The notes: generated by a model from the letters alone, not told the origin. Positions 1-9,531 are shown, counted from the first letter of the stretch. The stretch: 64,000 bases of DNA from Pseudoalteromonas spongiae UST010723-006 (GCF_000238255.3 NZ_CP011039.1:2653001-2717000); one strand, 5' to 3'. Program-made: numbers and translations.

Positions 1-1
1 T

Positions 2-262
2 CACGCCTTTTATGAATTACTCGGTAGCATGGGATTAGACGACCCCGATAAACTATTGCCGCAAATGGTAAAACGCAGAACGCCATACGGCTTGCTAATG
101 TCGGTTGGCAGCTTAATAAAACCGTTACGCAAAGGTGAAATACTGGAAGATAGGCCACTTGGCAATTGGAGTATCTGGTGGCAGCAAGCCTCAAGCGAGC
201 ATTTTTACGTATACGACGAGACTATTTTAAAACCACAGGAGTTAGTACGTGACAACACCTAA
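2..262 (+). CDS. C-terminal end of a probable FMN-binding glutamate-synthase-family protein (partial)
   Basis: Only the last 86 codons are in the window; the frame is open from base 2 to a TAA at 260-262. The visible part reads like the tail of the stand-alone glutamate synthase (GltS FMN domain) family: a short helix with [15 protein letters not shown] followed by MVKRRTP, which resembles the closing segment that follows the FMN barrel in those proteins. The barrel and iron-sulfur ligands are upstream and cannot be checked. The gene overlaps the next one by 14 bases, so the two are probably cotranscribed. The family call rests on a short tail and is tentative. Confidence 0.45.
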   Translation, partial: HAFYELLGSMGLDDPDKLLPQMVKRRTPYGLLMSVGSLIKPLRKGEILEDRPLGNWSIWWQQASSEHFYVYDETILKPQELVRDNT

Positions 263-1706
263 TTTATCGCAGTTAAAAAACCAATCACTGATTAAACAAA
301 GTAGTTTCGTTAACGGCTCGTGGTTATCATCAAAAAGCTCATTTGATGTTATTAATCCTTTTAACAATGAGTCACTACTGCAGGTTGATAATATTGAAAT
401 AACGCAAGTTGAAGATGCTGTTTCTGCCGCCAAAAGCGCTCAACAAGCATGGCAAAGTACCACTGCCTACGAACGAGCATCTCAACTTAAAAAGTGGGGC
501 GAGTTATTAACAGAAAATCTTGACGATTTAGCGCTATTACTCACCTTAGAGCAAGGTAAGCCACTGGCGGAAGCGCGCGGTGAAATTAAATATGGCATTA
601 GTTATATTGAGTGGTTTTGCGAAGAAGCCAAGCGAGTTTACGGCGATACCATTCCTGCACTAAGCAATTCTCAGCAAGTGATTGTAACAAAACACCCTGT
701 TGGTGTTGTTGCGGCGATTACACCTTGGAATTTTCCTAATGCGATGATCACCCGAAAAGCCGCAGCTGCACTTGCTGCAGGCTGCTGTTTTATTGTGAAA
801 CCATCAGAGTTAACGCCTTTAAGTGCGCTGGCAATGGCTGAATTAAGCCTACAGGCAGGCATACCAAAAGGTGTTTTTAATGTGGTTGCAGGTACTAATG
901 CTAAAGCCATTGGCGAGGTGTTAACCACCCATCCAGATATTGCCAAGTTTAGTTTTACCGGTTCCACAGCTGTGGGTAAATTACTCACCCAACAAGCCGC
1001 ATCAACGGTAAAACGCGTTTCGATGGAGCTTGGCGGTAATGCACCGTTTATTGTTTTTGACGATGCTGATTTAGAAGCTGCAGCCACAGGGTTAATTGCA
1101 GCAAAATTTCGAAACGCTGGGCAAACCTGCGTGTGCGCCAATCGTATTTATCTTGCCGAATCCATTAAACAGCCATTTTTATCCATCTTCACAGAAAAGT
1201 TAAAGCAGTTAATACAAGGCAATGGCCTGAACGATGTGCAACTTGGTCCGCTTATTAACCAAGCCGCAATCGATAAAGTCACACAATTAGTTGATACAGC
1301 GCTAAGTGAAGGCGCACATATTCACTACCAAGGTGAAGCAAGTGCAACAGGCTACCCAGCAACTATTTTAACCAACTGCAACAACACTATGGAGATTGCA
1401 CAAAACGAGATTTTTGGCCCAGTAGCCACTATTTTTAGCTTTGATGATGAGCAAAGTGCTATCAATCTCGCTAACGATACTGAGTATGGCCTTGCCGCTT
1501 ACTTTTATAGCCAAAACATTAATCGCATTATGCGCGCAGCCAATCAATTAAAGTTTGGCATGCTTGGCATTAATGAAGGCATTATTTCAAATGCCGCCGC
1601 CCCATTTGGTGGCGTAAAACAGTCCGGTTACGGCCGCGAAGGATCCGCTTATGGATTAGATGATTATTTAGAAATCAAATACTTATGTTTCGGCAATCTA
1701 GACTAG
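249..1706 (+). CDS. gabD: NAD(P)-dependent succinate-semialdehyde dehydrogenase
   Basis: A 485-residue aldehyde dehydrogenase, the usual length for GabD. It oxidises succinate semialdehyde to succinate in the cytoplasm, the last step of GABA and putrescine breakdown. Visible motifs in order are [21 protein letters not shown], the Rossmann FTGSTAVGK, the general-base glutamate in MELGGNAPF and the nucleophilic cysteine in GQTCVCANR, then EIFGPVA and the C-terminal [14 protein letters not shown]. FGGVKxSGxGREG with a double-cysteine active site is typical of the SSADH branch. The start is GTG at 249, with GGAG about 7 bases before it, inside the end of the preceding gene, which suggests translational coupling. 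A related semialdehyde dehydrogenase without this exact substrate cannot be excluded. Confidence 0.85.
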   Translation: MTTPNLSQLKNQSLIKQSSFVNGSWLSSKSSFDVINPFNNESLLQVDNIEITQVEDAVSAAKSAQQAWQSTTAYERASQLKKWGELLTENLDDLALLLTLEQGKPLAEARGEIKYGISYIEWFCEEAKRVYGDTIPALSNSQQVIVTKHPVGVVAAITPWNFPNAMITRKAAAALAAGCCFIVKPSELTPLSALAMAELSLQAGIPKGVFNVVAGTNAKAIGEVLTTHPDIAKFSFTGSTAVGKLLTQQAASTVKRVSMELGGNAPFIVFDDADLEAAATGLIAAKFRNAGQTCVCANRIYLAESIKQPFLSIFTEKLKQLIQGNGLNDVQLGPLINQAAIDKVTQLVDTALSEGAHIHYQGEASATGYPATILTNCNNTMEIAQNEIFGPVATIFSFDDEQSAINLANDTEYGLAAYFYSQNINRIMRAANQLKFGMLGINEGIISNAAAPFGGVKQSGYGREGSAYGLDDYLEIKYLCFGNLD

Positions 1707-1723
1707 CGATCACCTTTTAAACT

Positions 1724-1754
1724 GAGTACTATGAGCACCATATTCATAGTACTC
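1724..1754 (+). promoter_or_regulatory. Perfect 11-bp hairpin directly before the peptidase ribosome binding site
   Basis: GAGTACTATGA (1724-1734) and TCATAGTACTC (1744-1754) are exact inverted repeats around a 9-base loop. The downstream arm ends one base before the AAAGGA ribosome binding site of the peptidase start at 1767. There is no T-run, so it is not a classical terminator for gabD. It could be a leader-RNA structure controlling translation or stability, or a dimeric operator; the sequence does not decide. Confidence 0.45.
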
Positions 1755-1766
1755 AAAGGATGATAT

Positions 1767-4700
1767 ATGCCATATTTTGTGAAAAAGGGACAGTTCGCAG
1801 TCTCTGTATGTGCCTTATCAATCGCTACCTCATTACACGCAAGCAACACAAACTTTTCACTTTCAAATAATCTAAATTTGAATGAACGTCAAACTAGTGT
1901 CACAAAACACACACGCGTTGTTCTGAATGAAAATGGTAAGCCTTTAGAGCAAAAGTCATACTACACGAGTGCTAAACCTCGTTATATCGTTCAGCTTAAA
2001 GAGGCATCGGTATTAGAAGTAAAACGAAAAATTGAAAAACAACTATTTCCCGACAAAGGTCAAGCGAAAACAGCTTCACAAAACCAGCTGCATCATATTA
2101 ATTCTAAGCTTCAACAAACAGAACTTGCCATTCAAAACCAGCAATTATCAACAATTCATGCACTACGTGCTATTTCGCCAAACATAAAGGTGTTAAGACA
2201 ATTTTCACGTGTAAACAACGCGATTGTATTAGAAGCCGAACAAACTTACATAGATTCGCTAAGACAACTCCCTAGCGTAAAAAGCGTAAGTAAAGACACC
2301 ATTAAAACCGTTAATTTAGAACAAAGTGTGCCACTTATTAATGCTGACAAAGTATGGGAGCTTCAAAGTAATGACGGACAACTATTAACAGGCGAAGGCG
2401 TTGTTGTTGCTATCTTAGATTCAGGTGTTGATTACACTCACCCAGATCTAGGTGGCTGCTTTGGTATTAATTGCCGCGTAACAAATGGTTATGACTTTCA
2501 TTACAACGACAATGATCCTATGGATGAAAATGGGCATGGTACTCACGTCGCTGGTATTGTAGGCGCAAATGGTTATATTAAAGGCGTTGCACCCAATGTT
2601 ACTTTTCATGCTTATAAAGTACTTAATGACGATGGTTGGGGATATAGTAGTGACATTATCGCTGGTATTGAACGCGCAGTAGACCCTGATGGAGATATTA
2701 CAACTGATGATGCAGTAGACATTATCAATATGAGTTTAGGCGGAAGTGGTAATGCTACAGATCCAACCAGCACCGCTGTTAATAATGCGGTTGATGCAGG
2801 AGTAGTTGTGGTAGTTGCTGCCGGTAATGATGGCTATTATGGCGCTATAAACAACAGTTCTCCAGCAGCTGCCGAAAAAGCAATCACCGTTGCATCATCG
2901 AGGAAGATTGATGAAATGTCATCATTCTCATCGAAAGCGCTAACCGCAACTAATTTTACAAAACCGGAAATTACAGCTCCTGGCCACTACATAGAGTCGA
3001 CATTAACTGGTAGGTATAGTTATGGTCATTTAAGCGGCACGAGTATGGCTACCCCACATGTTGCAGGAGCCATTGCGTTATTAAAGCAGAACAATGATTC
3101 TCTTAACGCTTCCTCTGCCAAACAGCTATTGGTAGCAGGAGCAATTGATTTAGGTGTATCACCACTTGCACAAGGCGCTGGAAGATTGGATATATTAGCA
3201 AGCCTAAAAGCAACTACATCCGCCAGTCTAACCGCGTTAAATTTTGGCACCTTAGATAAAAACACTAAGCAATGGTCTAGCACCAAAACATTCACAATTT
3301 ATAATAGCGCTAACGAGGCGCAAACATACAAGGTGAGTTTTACAGAAGGTTTTCCCACAGGTGCTTCTATTTCGAGCGATAAAGAATCGATAGTTGTCGC
3401 AGCAAAAAGCTCCGCTGAATTAACAATTACTGTTGATGTTCAAGATACCGCTATTATTCCTGATGTTGCAGCTGATGGTATTCATCATAATGCGGTCGTT
3501 TTAGAATCTGATACCAGTAGATTACGCATTCCTACTTACTTTGAAAATGCGATGAAACTAACTTTGTCTACTAACTCACCGAGTGAGGTATCTGTAGATA
3601 TGATCGATTCTAGCGGCGAAAGGTCAACTTACACAGTAACAGGTCTATCTCCTGTAATAATTAATGTTCCCGATACTAGCCTTTGGTTGGGAGCTACCTA
3701 TTTTAATCTAGATACCAGCGATTTACCTGTTAGGTCTGGTTTTATCAATATAAAAAAAGGGATTTCTTCTCATCTACTAAACTTAACTGAGAATACCGAA
3801 TTTAAATTAGATGTTGATGAGTTAACTCACGTAACGGGGTTAACCTCCTTAACAGATGCAAGTGGTAATAGTGACTTTACACACATCAATAACTTCTTTA
3901 CGTCAACGTACTTTTCAAAAGATACACTTAAACTAGGATGGTTATCTGCCCCTACTCAGCCTAGCATTCAATACCTTGCTGTTGGTAATCTTGACCATAG
4001 CTATGAGTTTTCCTATCAATCTCACTATAGAATTACAGACCAATCCGACACAGAAAAACTATTTTTATATCAAAACACACCTTCACAAACAGGCATGCTT
4101 GGCGAGGATATTCAAATTGATTTAACAACTTTGAGTGCCACAACATTTGATTTATCGAATTATAACGACGTTGCTGCTTATAAAGTGCAAGATCATCACT
4201 ATGATCCTGCAAATAATATAGATTTATCCAACGACATAACTAAGATACAAGTGTTCGAAACAAATAATGAATCAGTATTGGATAAAAAAATACTGCAATT
4301 ATTTGATTCTACTAATGCTGAAACAGCGTTTATTGTTTCACCATACTTCGGCTTAAGCAACAAAGGCAAACTACGCATTTCTGACTACGTTCGGGGTTAC
4401 GATCGCTATCCAATAGAAACGCCCAATAATGAACTGCCACTTAACCCAGAAAAGGCTTATTTATCAGCATCCATTGTAAGTGATGGAGAAACAATCTCAC
4501 TTAAACCAAATAAATATTTGGACGGTCAATTTTACCATGACCTACAAGGTGCAAAATACAATATTGATAGTCAATACCAATTTTTCTGTGAGCATGAAGA
4601 TGGTACAAAAACACAGCTTCACACTGGTACTTTAAATTCAAATGAGTCTCGTCTTTCACATTTTAAAGACAGCTGTGAAAACCTGAAATTTAAACTGACT

Positions 4701-5927
4701 TTTAACAATTCCAGTGTTGAGCTTTCAGCCAAAGACAGTTTTTATATTCCAAGCATTGGAACTATTGGTGCTTATTATCATGGTGGAACATTTATTCAGC
4801 CTGAGCTCAATAAGATTGGTATTGATATTCATTTCATGGGAAATGATTTAGAAGCTAAGAAGACTGAAATAAAGATAAATGACGGTGATTGGGAAGAAGT
4901 TTATTTTTGGCAAGCTGATTTAGGACCTGTTGCAGTTTCCTTGCCGTTAATAGAAGGAAATCATTCGCTCAGTTTACGCGTTACCTTCGATGGCACTAAT
5001 TCCAGAGATGTCATTTATTCACTCAATGATTATTTTACTTACGGTTCAGAAGCTGGCGAGATTAATGACGCAGATAACGACGGCATTCCAAACGACCAAG
5101 ATCTGGATGATGATAATGACGGTTACAACGATGATATAGATGCCTTCCCATTTAATCCCATTGAATGGTTAGATTCTGATAATGATGGCATTGGAAACAA
5201 ACTCGATCCTGATGATGACAATGATGGCTATTTAGACGATAAAGATGCTTTCCCATTAGATGCAGGTGAATGGCTGGATACCGATGTTGACGGTATTGGT
5301 AACAATGCTGATACTGATGACGACAATGATAGTGTACTAGATACCGAAGATGCATTCCCACTCGATGCTAATGAGTCGGTAGACACAGATAGTGATGGCA
5401 TAGGCAATAATGCCGATACTGATGACGATAATGACGGTGCATTAGATGCTGCGGATGCATTCCCACTCGATGCGACAGAATCAGTCGATACCGATGGTGA
5501 TGGTATAGGTAATAACGCAGATACTGATGATGATAATGACAGTGTATTAGATGCCGCGGATGCATTCCCACTCGATGCGACAGAGTCGGTCGATACCGAT
5601 GGTGATGGTATAGGCAATAACGCAGATACTGATGACGATAATGACAGTGTATTAGATACTGCGGATGCTTTCCCGCTCGATGCGACAGAGTCAGTTGACA
5701 CTGATGGTGACGGCATAGGTAACAATACCGATACCGATGATGATGGTGACGGCGTAGAAGATAGCCTAGATGCTTTCCCACTAGATGCCTCTAAATCAGC
5801 ACTCCCAGCAAATAACGTTACAGACAATAAGAAGTCATCCTCAGGAACATTGCCATTTTTTGCATTAATAATACTGTTATCAATTTCGATAATGCGACGC
5901 TTTACATTTTTTACTGGGAGTAAATAG
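1767..5927 (+). CDS. Secreted S8 (subtilisin-like) serine peptidase with thrombospondin type 3 repeats
   Basis: A 1386-residue exported protease. An N-terminal signal peptide (about residues 1-26) is followed by an inhibitor I9-like propeptide containing RYIVQLKEA. The S8 domain (about 190-480) has the catalytic Asp in VAILDSGVDYTHPDL, His in ENGHGTHVAGIVG, the oxyanion Asn in VVAAGNDG and Ser in SGTSMATPHVAGA. About 600 residues of probable beta-rich domains without a recognisable family follow, then seven 35-residue acidic repeats of thrombospondin type 3 character that should bind calcium. The C-terminus is SSSG, a hydrophobic segment and two arginines, resembling the GlyGly-CTERM sorting tails cut by rhombosortase. 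Start: ATG with AAAGGA 6 bases upstream. The role is probably extracellular or surface protein digestion; the substrate is unknown. Confidence 0.88.
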   Translation: MPYFVKKGQFAVSVCALSIATSLHASNTNFSLSNNLNLNERQTSVTKHTRVVLNENGKPLEQKSYYTSAKPRYIVQLKEASVLEVKRKIEKQLFPDKGQAKTASQNQLHHINSKLQQTELAIQNQQLSTIHALRAISPNIKVLRQFSRVNNAIVLEAEQTYIDSLRQLPSVKSVSKDTIKTVNLEQSVPLINADKVWELQSNDGQLLTGEGVVVAILDSGVDYTHPDLGGCFGINCRVTNGYDFHYNDNDPMDENGHGTHVAGIVGANGYIKGVAPNVTFHAYKVLNDDGWGYSSDIIAGIERAVDPDGDITTDDAVDIINMSLGGSGNATDPTSTAVNNAVDAGVVVVVAAGNDGYYGAINNSSPAAAEKAITVASSRKIDEMSSFSSKALTATNFTKPEITAPGHYIESTLTGRYSYGHLSGTSMATPHVAGAIALLKQNNDSLNASSAKQLLVAGAIDLGVSPLAQGAGRLDILASLKATTSASLTALNFGTLDKNTKQWSSTKTFTIYNSANEAQTYKVSFTEGFPTGASISSDKESIVVAAKSSAELTITVDVQDTAIIPDVAADGIHHNAVVLESDTSRLRIPTYFENAMKLTLSTNSPSEVSVDMIDSSGERSTYTVTGLSPVIINVPDTSLWLGATYFNLDTSDLPVRSGFINIKKGISSHLLNLTENTEFKLDVDELTHVTGLTSLTDASGNSDFTHINNFFTSTYFSKDTLKLGWLSAPTQPSIQYLAVGNLDHSYEFSYQSHYRITDQSDTEKLFLYQNTPSQTGMLGEDIQIDLTTLSATTFDLSNYNDVAAYKVQDHHYDPANNIDLSNDITKIQVFETNNESVLDKKILQLFDSTNAETAFIVSPYFGLSNKGKLRISDYVRGYDRYPIETPNNELPLNPEKAYLSASIVSDGETISLKPNKYLDGQFYHDLQGAKYNIDSQYQFFCEHEDGTKTQLHTGTLNSNESRLSHFKDSCENLKFKLTFNNSSVELSAKDSFYIPSIGTIGAYYHGGTFIQPELNKIGIDIHFMGNDLEAKKTEIKINDGDWEEVYFWQADLGPVAVSLPLIEGNHSLSLRVTFDGTNSRDVIYSLNDYFTYGSEAGEINDADNDGIPNDQDLDDDNDGYNDDIDAFPFNPIEWLDSDNDGIGNKLDPDDDNDGYLDDKDAFPLDAGEWLDTDVDGIGNNADTDDDNDSVLDTEDAFPLDANESVDTDSDGIGNNADTDDDNDGALDAADAFPLDATESVDTDGDGIGNNADTDDDNDSVLDAADAFPLDATESVDTDGDGIGNNADTDDDNDSVLDTADAFPLDATESVDTDGDGIGNNTDTDDDGDGVEDSLDAFPLDASKSALPANNVTDNKKSSSGTLPFFALIILLSISIMRRFTFFTGSK
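5067..5801 (+). repeat. Seven tandem 105-bp units encoding thrombospondin type 3 repeats
   Basis: Units begin at 5067, 5172, 5277, 5382, 5487, 5592 and 5697, exactly 105 bp apart. Each encodes 35 residues of the form DTDGDGIGNNADTDDDND, a linker, then DAFPLDATESV. The units from 5382 to 5697 are nearly identical at DNA level, while the first two are more diverged. This fits recent expansion by slippage or unequal recombination. The unit length is a multiple of three, so changes in copy number keep the frame. Confidence 0.93.
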
Positions 5928-6316
5928 TGGACTTTCGTTTGTTATCAGGTATCACGGCGTTAATCGCTGCGTTACTTTCAGTCGCCCTAATGGGAATACC
6001 CGAGCTGCTTTTTTATCTATTTAATATTGAAGCCAGCGATGCAACCTATTTTATGGGGCGTAGAGCAAGCATTCTGTTTCTTGGGCTTGCATTGGTCTCT
6101 TGGCAAATACGCAACATATCAGACAACACGGCACAGCTAGGTGTTAGCTTGAGTTTTATGGTGATTATGTTTGGCTTGGCAATACTCGGTAGTATTGAAT
6201 TTACGCTAGGTAATGCAGGTGTAGGGATCTTTTTGGCAATAATCACCGAGCTGACTCTCGGGTTATTTTACCTAAAAATATGGCGAGAAAAGCGGTTACG
6301 TTCAAACCCTGTTTAA
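5927..6316 (+). CDS. Small integral membrane protein of unknown function
   Basis: A 129-residue, very hydrophobic protein with about four predicted membrane helices and a basic tail (KIWREKRLRS). No family is recognised with confidence. It starts at GTG 5927, sharing one base with the TAG stop of the peptidase (TAGTG), so it is probably translated by reinitiation after the peptidase; GGGAG lies about 8 bases before the start. The tight coupling suggests a related function such as export or anchoring, but that is inference from position only. Confidence 0.7.
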   Translation: MDFRLLSGITALIAALLSVALMGIPELLFYLFNIEASDATYFMGRRASILFLGLALVSWQIRNISDNTAQLGVSLSFMVIMFGLAILGSIEFTLGNAGVGIFLAIITELTLGLFYLKIWREKRLRSNPV

Positions 6317-6318
6317 AT

Positions 6319-6343
6319 AAAAAAGGCCATTGTGGCCTTTTTT
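6319..6343. terminator. Bidirectional rho-independent terminator
   Basis: A-run, GGCCA, TTG loop, TGGCC and T-run form an 11-bp stem with A and T tails. It lies between two convergent genes, 3 bases after the membrane protein stop and just beyond the stop of the DUF2780 gene, and can serve both strands. Confidence 0.85.
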
Positions 6344-6358
6344 ATTGTGGTTTTAAAT

Positions 6359-6868
6359 TTATAAAAAGCTTAAACCTTGCTTTAATAAGTTAGCTTCTTT
6401 GCTGTATCCATTATTCGCCATGTAGCCAACTAATGAGTTTACTAGTAAAGGAACTTGCTCTTTTGGAATACCAATGCTTTCAAACGCACTATCCAAATAA
6501 CCTAGGCTTGCAGCTTGTTTACCTTTATCGCCACCTTTGCCTAGCATTGAACTTAGTGAAGACATTGACGATTTAGGCGCTTCACTGATCAGCCCGTTAG
6601 TATTTGGTAATGCTTGACTAATCAAGGCAAAGTTTTCAGGGCTAACATGATCTTTTGCTACTTTGAGCAACGCGCCCATGCCTGAACCAATGATATCTTC
6701 AGATAAACCCAATTGTTCAGATGCATATTTTACTAAGGCATTTGATGTTGTTTTTTCTGCTGTTTGGTTCGCTACAGCAGTATTTAACGTGCTTTTTAAA
6801 TCAACCGCACTCACAGAATTAGCGTAAAACGCGCCCGTTACCATTACAACTAAAGTTAATTTTTTCAT
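6359..6868 (-). CDS. Exported DUF2780 family protein
   Basis: A 169-residue protein with a signal peptide (MKKLTLVVMVTGAFYANSVSA, cleavage near residue 22). The rest is a helical domain with ALVKYASEQLGLSEDIIGSG, a serine-rich middle and GIPKEQVPLLVNSLVGYM, matching the DUF2780 (VcgC/VcgE) family of gammaproteobacterial secreted proteins. Its biochemical role is unknown. It is probably periplasmic, as there is no lipobox. It is monocistronic, facing the peptidase gene across a shared terminator. Confidence 0.75.
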   Translation of the reverse strand: MKKLTLVVMVTGAFYANSVSAVDLKSTLNTAVANQTAEKTTSNALVKYASEQLGLSEDIIGSGMGALLKVAKDHVSPENFALISQALPNTNGLISEAPKSSMSSLSSMLGKGGDKGKQAASLGYLDSAFESIGIPKEQVPLLVNSLVGYMANNGYSKEANLLKQGLSFL

Positions 6869-7057
6869 TACTTACTTCCAATAAGGGTTTAACCGATTTA
6901 GGTACAGCGCAATACTAACAACTAAGGGATTAAAAAGTCATTAATTTAATGCGCTCGGTGCTTCAACCTAAAACTGAATCACAACATCGACTCGGTAACG
7001 CACCTAATGGCTGAAAAGGAGCCATGAAAATAGCCTCTAATGCATAACGTAAGATGT

Positions 7058-8863
7058 TTATATAAAGTAATGAGCAAGTGCAGCTAAGCAATAAGCAACT
7101 AATCCATACACCACAAATAAAGCCCATGCGAGTTTAGCGTTACCCATTTCCGCTTTTATCGTTGCCACGGTTGCTACACATTGCAATGCCACTACATAAA
7201 ACAGCATTAAACCAATGCCAGTACCAAGTGGTAAGCCATCTGCCATAATTTGTGATGCTAGTCCTGCAATATTTTCATCAGCGCCTTCCATGCCATACAG
7301 TGTGCCTAACGCACCAACAAAGACTTCTCGCGCCAAAAACGACATCATGATTGCCACACCATAGCGCCAATCTACACCAAGTGGTTCAAACACTGGTGCA
7401 ATAAACTGACCAAATTGACCAAGTAACGAGTGCTCTAAATCAGCATTTTGCGGAAAATATCCTAGCACCCAAATCACCACAGACACCATAAAAATAACCG
7501 GTGCAGCGCGTTTAATAAAATAAATGCCACTGTTTAAAACACGGTGCATTAGTGGTTTCCAATGGGGCATTCGGTAGGTTGGCAGTTCTAAAATAAATGG
7601 CATTTCAGACTGGCTCTGCTCTGTCATTTTAGACTTACTCAATAATGCACTTACAATCAGCGCCATCACAATGCCAAATAAATACAGGGCAAAAAATGCG
7701 ATACCTTGTAAGTTAAAGATACCAAGTACTGTGTGATCTGCCGGAATAAATACCTCAACTAACAAGGCATAAACCGGCAATCTTGCAGAGCATGACATCA
7801 AGGGAATAGTCATCATAGTGATCAGGCGTTTACGCGGTGACTCTATGGTCCTGGCGGCCATAATGGCAGGTATCGCGCAGGCATGTGCAGATAGGTAAGG
7901 AATAAAGCTACGACCAGACAAACCAAAGAAGCTCAAAGGCTTATGGCATATCAAAGCAGCTCGTGCCAAATAACCACTGTCTTCGAGCAGACCTATGATA
8001 AACGTCAGCACCATAATTTGCGGCACAAATACTAAAAAAGAACCCACACCACCAAACAAAGCATCTGCCGTAAAGTCTTGCATCATGCCACTTGGCAATA
8101 ACCCTGTAACAAGCGCGGCGGTATCACCAATAAGCATTTCTACGCCATCCATTAACGGCGCAGCCCATGTGAAAATGCTCTGAAACAATAAAAACATAAT
8201 TGTAAAAAATGCCACAGCACCAAACACGCTATTTAACAAAAAGTTATCGATAACATTTTGCTTTTTAAGCACAATATCGCTGGCAATTGCATATTTTTTT
8301 GCAAGCGCTTTAGCACTTTGCACGTTTTTACTAGGATCTGAATGAAGATTTTGCTGAAAAGGTGCTTTAGCAATTTCAACTAAACCTTTTTGAAACTCAG
8401 TTACACCTATAAGCGTTTTTGCTGACAAAGCAAATACTGGAGCATTCAAATCTTTAGCGAGTTGTGCGACATCTATTTGATGATTAAAGCGCTGTAATTC
8501 ATCAATTAAGTTAAGTGCAAACACGACCTTTTTATTATGTTGCTGTGCTAAATGTTGCACTTGCAATGCAAATACCAAACTGCGCTCTAATCGCGTTGCG
8601 TCTAGTACATTTACAATCACTTCGGTGTCGTCTTGATTAATCGCCTCATTTAGCTTTTCGACTGCGATCTGCTCATCTTTTGAAAGCGTATTTAGCGAAT
8701 AGGTACCTGGAAAATCAACTACTTCAAAGTCATTAAATTGACCACTTTTAAGCTCGACTGTGACACCTGGAAAGTTAGCAACTTTTTGCTTTAAGCCTGT
8801 TAACTGATTAAAAAGCAAACTTTTACCACAGTTGGGCTTACCAACTAATAAAATTCGTTTCAT
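7058..8863 (-). CDS. feoB: Ferrous iron transporter B
   Basis: A 601-residue inner-membrane Fe(II) transporter with an N-terminal G domain. G1 is GKPNCGKS (residues 8-15), G3 is DFPGTYSL (about 50) and G4 is NLID (about 118). The permease part contains the conserved MSCSARLPVY gate motif and the second gate segment LAREVFVGALG. It is shorter than the roughly 770 residues of the E. coli protein, with a reduced region between the G domain and the membrane core, but no key motif is missing. It follows feoA by 15 bases; no feoC is seen downstream. Confidence 0.95.
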   Translation of the reverse strand: MKRILLVGKPNCGKSLLFNQLTGLKQKVANFPGVTVELKSGQFNDFEVVDFPGTYSLNTLSKDEQIAVEKLNEAINQDDTEVIVNVLDATRLERSLVFALQVQHLAQQHNKKVVFALNLIDELQRFNHQIDVAQLAKDLNAPVFALSAKTLIGVTEFQKGLVEIAKAPFQQNLHSDPSKNVQSAKALAKKYAIASDIVLKKQNVIDNFLLNSVFGAVAFFTIMFLLFQSIFTWAAPLMDGVEMLIGDTAALVTGLLPSGMMQDFTADALFGGVGSFLVFVPQIMVLTFIIGLLEDSGYLARAALICHKPLSFFGLSGRSFIPYLSAHACAIPAIMAARTIESPRKRLITMMTIPLMSCSARLPVYALLVEVFIPADHTVLGIFNLQGIAFFALYLFGIVMALIVSALLSKSKMTEQSQSEMPFILELPTYRMPHWKPLMHRVLNSGIYFIKRAAPVIFMVSVVIWVLGYFPQNADLEHSLLGQFGQFIAPVFEPLGVDWRYGVAIMMSFLAREVFVGALGTLYGMEGADENIAGLASQIMADGLPLGTGIGLMLFYVVALQCVATVATIKAEMGNAKLAWALFVVYGLVAYCLAALAHYFI

Positions 8864-8878
8864 GAGGGTTCTTACGGT

Positions 8879-9103
8879 TTATGCGATGTAAATACGTTTA
8901 GCTATTGCAGGTTCGAGTGAGTAAACACAATCCCCCACTTGATAAACAATGGGACCATTGAACGGTGTGCGACGTATGCAGGTTATTAACGCATTTTCAG
9001 CGAACCCCATTTCCTCTAGTCGTTGAGCGACGGCAGAATCTAAACTTGGACACAAGCGCGCTATTGTCGCCTGTTGCTTTACGGGAACATCACAAATCGT
9101 CAT
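8879..9103 (-). CDS. feoA: Ferrous iron transport protein A
   Basis: A 74-residue cytoplasmic SH3-like protein of normal FeoA length, with RLEEMGF and RTPFNGPIVYQVGDCVYSLE motifs ending in the typical alanine-arginine-isoleucine strand. It partners FeoB in Fe(II) uptake and is the first gene of the feoAB operon. The ATG at 9103 has no strong Shine-Dalgarno; the bases upstream are AT-rich. Regulation by iron and oxygen is expected for the family, but no convincing Fur or FNR box was found. Confidence 0.92.
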   Translation of the reverse strand: MTICDVPVKQQATIARLCPSLDSAVAQRLEEMGFAENALITCIRRTPFNGPIVYQVGDCVYSLEPAIAKRIYIA

Positions 9104-9277
9104 GATACTTATTCGCAGTTAAATGTTTGCCGCCAGTATGCGCTTTTCTACAACAAAGCTCAATGCAATTTGAATATTTATCTAAACTTTATATAAATAA
9201 AAACTAATTTATTAATTAAATTAAAATCCTGTAAAAGTTACTAATCTTATTTAACTTAAATATTTATTTTAGATAAT

Positions 9278-9302
9278 AAAAAAGGCCACCGAAGTGACCT
9301 TT
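9278..9302 (-). terminator. UUCG-tetraloop hairpin A, minus strand
   Basis: Read on the minus strand this is AAAGGTCAC, TTCG, GTGGCC and six T. The stem has one G-U wobble and a C(UUCG)G loop, a very stable terminator form. Read on the plus strand the wobble becomes a C-A mismatch, so the minus strand is the functional direction. It is almost identical to the hairpin at 9506-9531. Confidence 0.75.
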
Positions 9303-9505
9303 CAATTAAATTAAGTTGAGGCAGTGCAGACTAATTCGTCCTGAAGATGCGGCCCGGTGCGCTACGCAGTAATCGTCATCGCAGACTGACGTAAAACACG
9401 CTGCGAAACTTCGATGACTTCAGGCATCCTGCCTTTCGCCCTTCGGGCCAGCTGCGCTGTTCAAAAATGTTCCCGATATTTTTGTCGGTCTCATCGTACA
9501 GATAC
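9303..9505. other. GC-rich non-coding block between two matching terminator hairpins
   Basis: About 200 bases that are clearly richer in G and C than the AT-rich DNA to the left (9180-9280). They contain a small GCCC-TTC-GGGC hairpin near 9438-9448 and no ORF with a ribosome binding site. The block is bordered on both sides by the same 25-base UUCG terminator, as if it lay between two copies of one gene end. It may be a dispersed intergenic repeat; that needs a genome comparison. Confidence 0.4.
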
Positions 9506-9531
9506 AAAAAAGGCCACCGAAGTGACCTTTT
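9506..9531 (-). terminator. UUCG-tetraloop hairpin B, minus strand
   Basis: On the minus strand it reads AAAAGGTCAC, TTCG, GTGGCC and six T, the same stem and loop as the hairpin at 9278-9302. It lies about 25 bases after the stop codon of the broken purL tail, where a working purL terminator would be expected. Confidence 0.8.

Noticed and set aside
671..1141. A 156-codon minus-strand frame opposite gabD
   Set aside because: It is a shadow of the conserved dehydrogenase frame and has no start signal or known domain.
5067..5801. Evenly spaced repeats resembling a CRISPR or satellite array
   Set aside because: The 105-bp period is a multiple of three, the whole unit is repeated with no unique spacers, and it encodes a coherent protein repeat in frame.
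5228..5827. Long minus-strand open frames (up to 199 codons) opposite the peptidase repeats
   Set aside because: They arise because the tandem repeats lack stops on the opposite strand; the products are low-complexity serine or histidine repeats with no ribosome binding site.
9103..9117. A Fur-box-like TGATACTTATTCGCA at the feoA start
   Set aside because: By eye it matches about 11 of 14 fixed positions of the dyad, but the right half is poor and it overlaps the start codon. In DNA this AT-rich such matches are expected by chance.
9104..9277. Possible sRNA or gene in the AT-rich stretch upstream of feoA
   Set aside because: No ORF, hairpin or promoter with acceptable spacing was found; it is probably just the feo promoter region.
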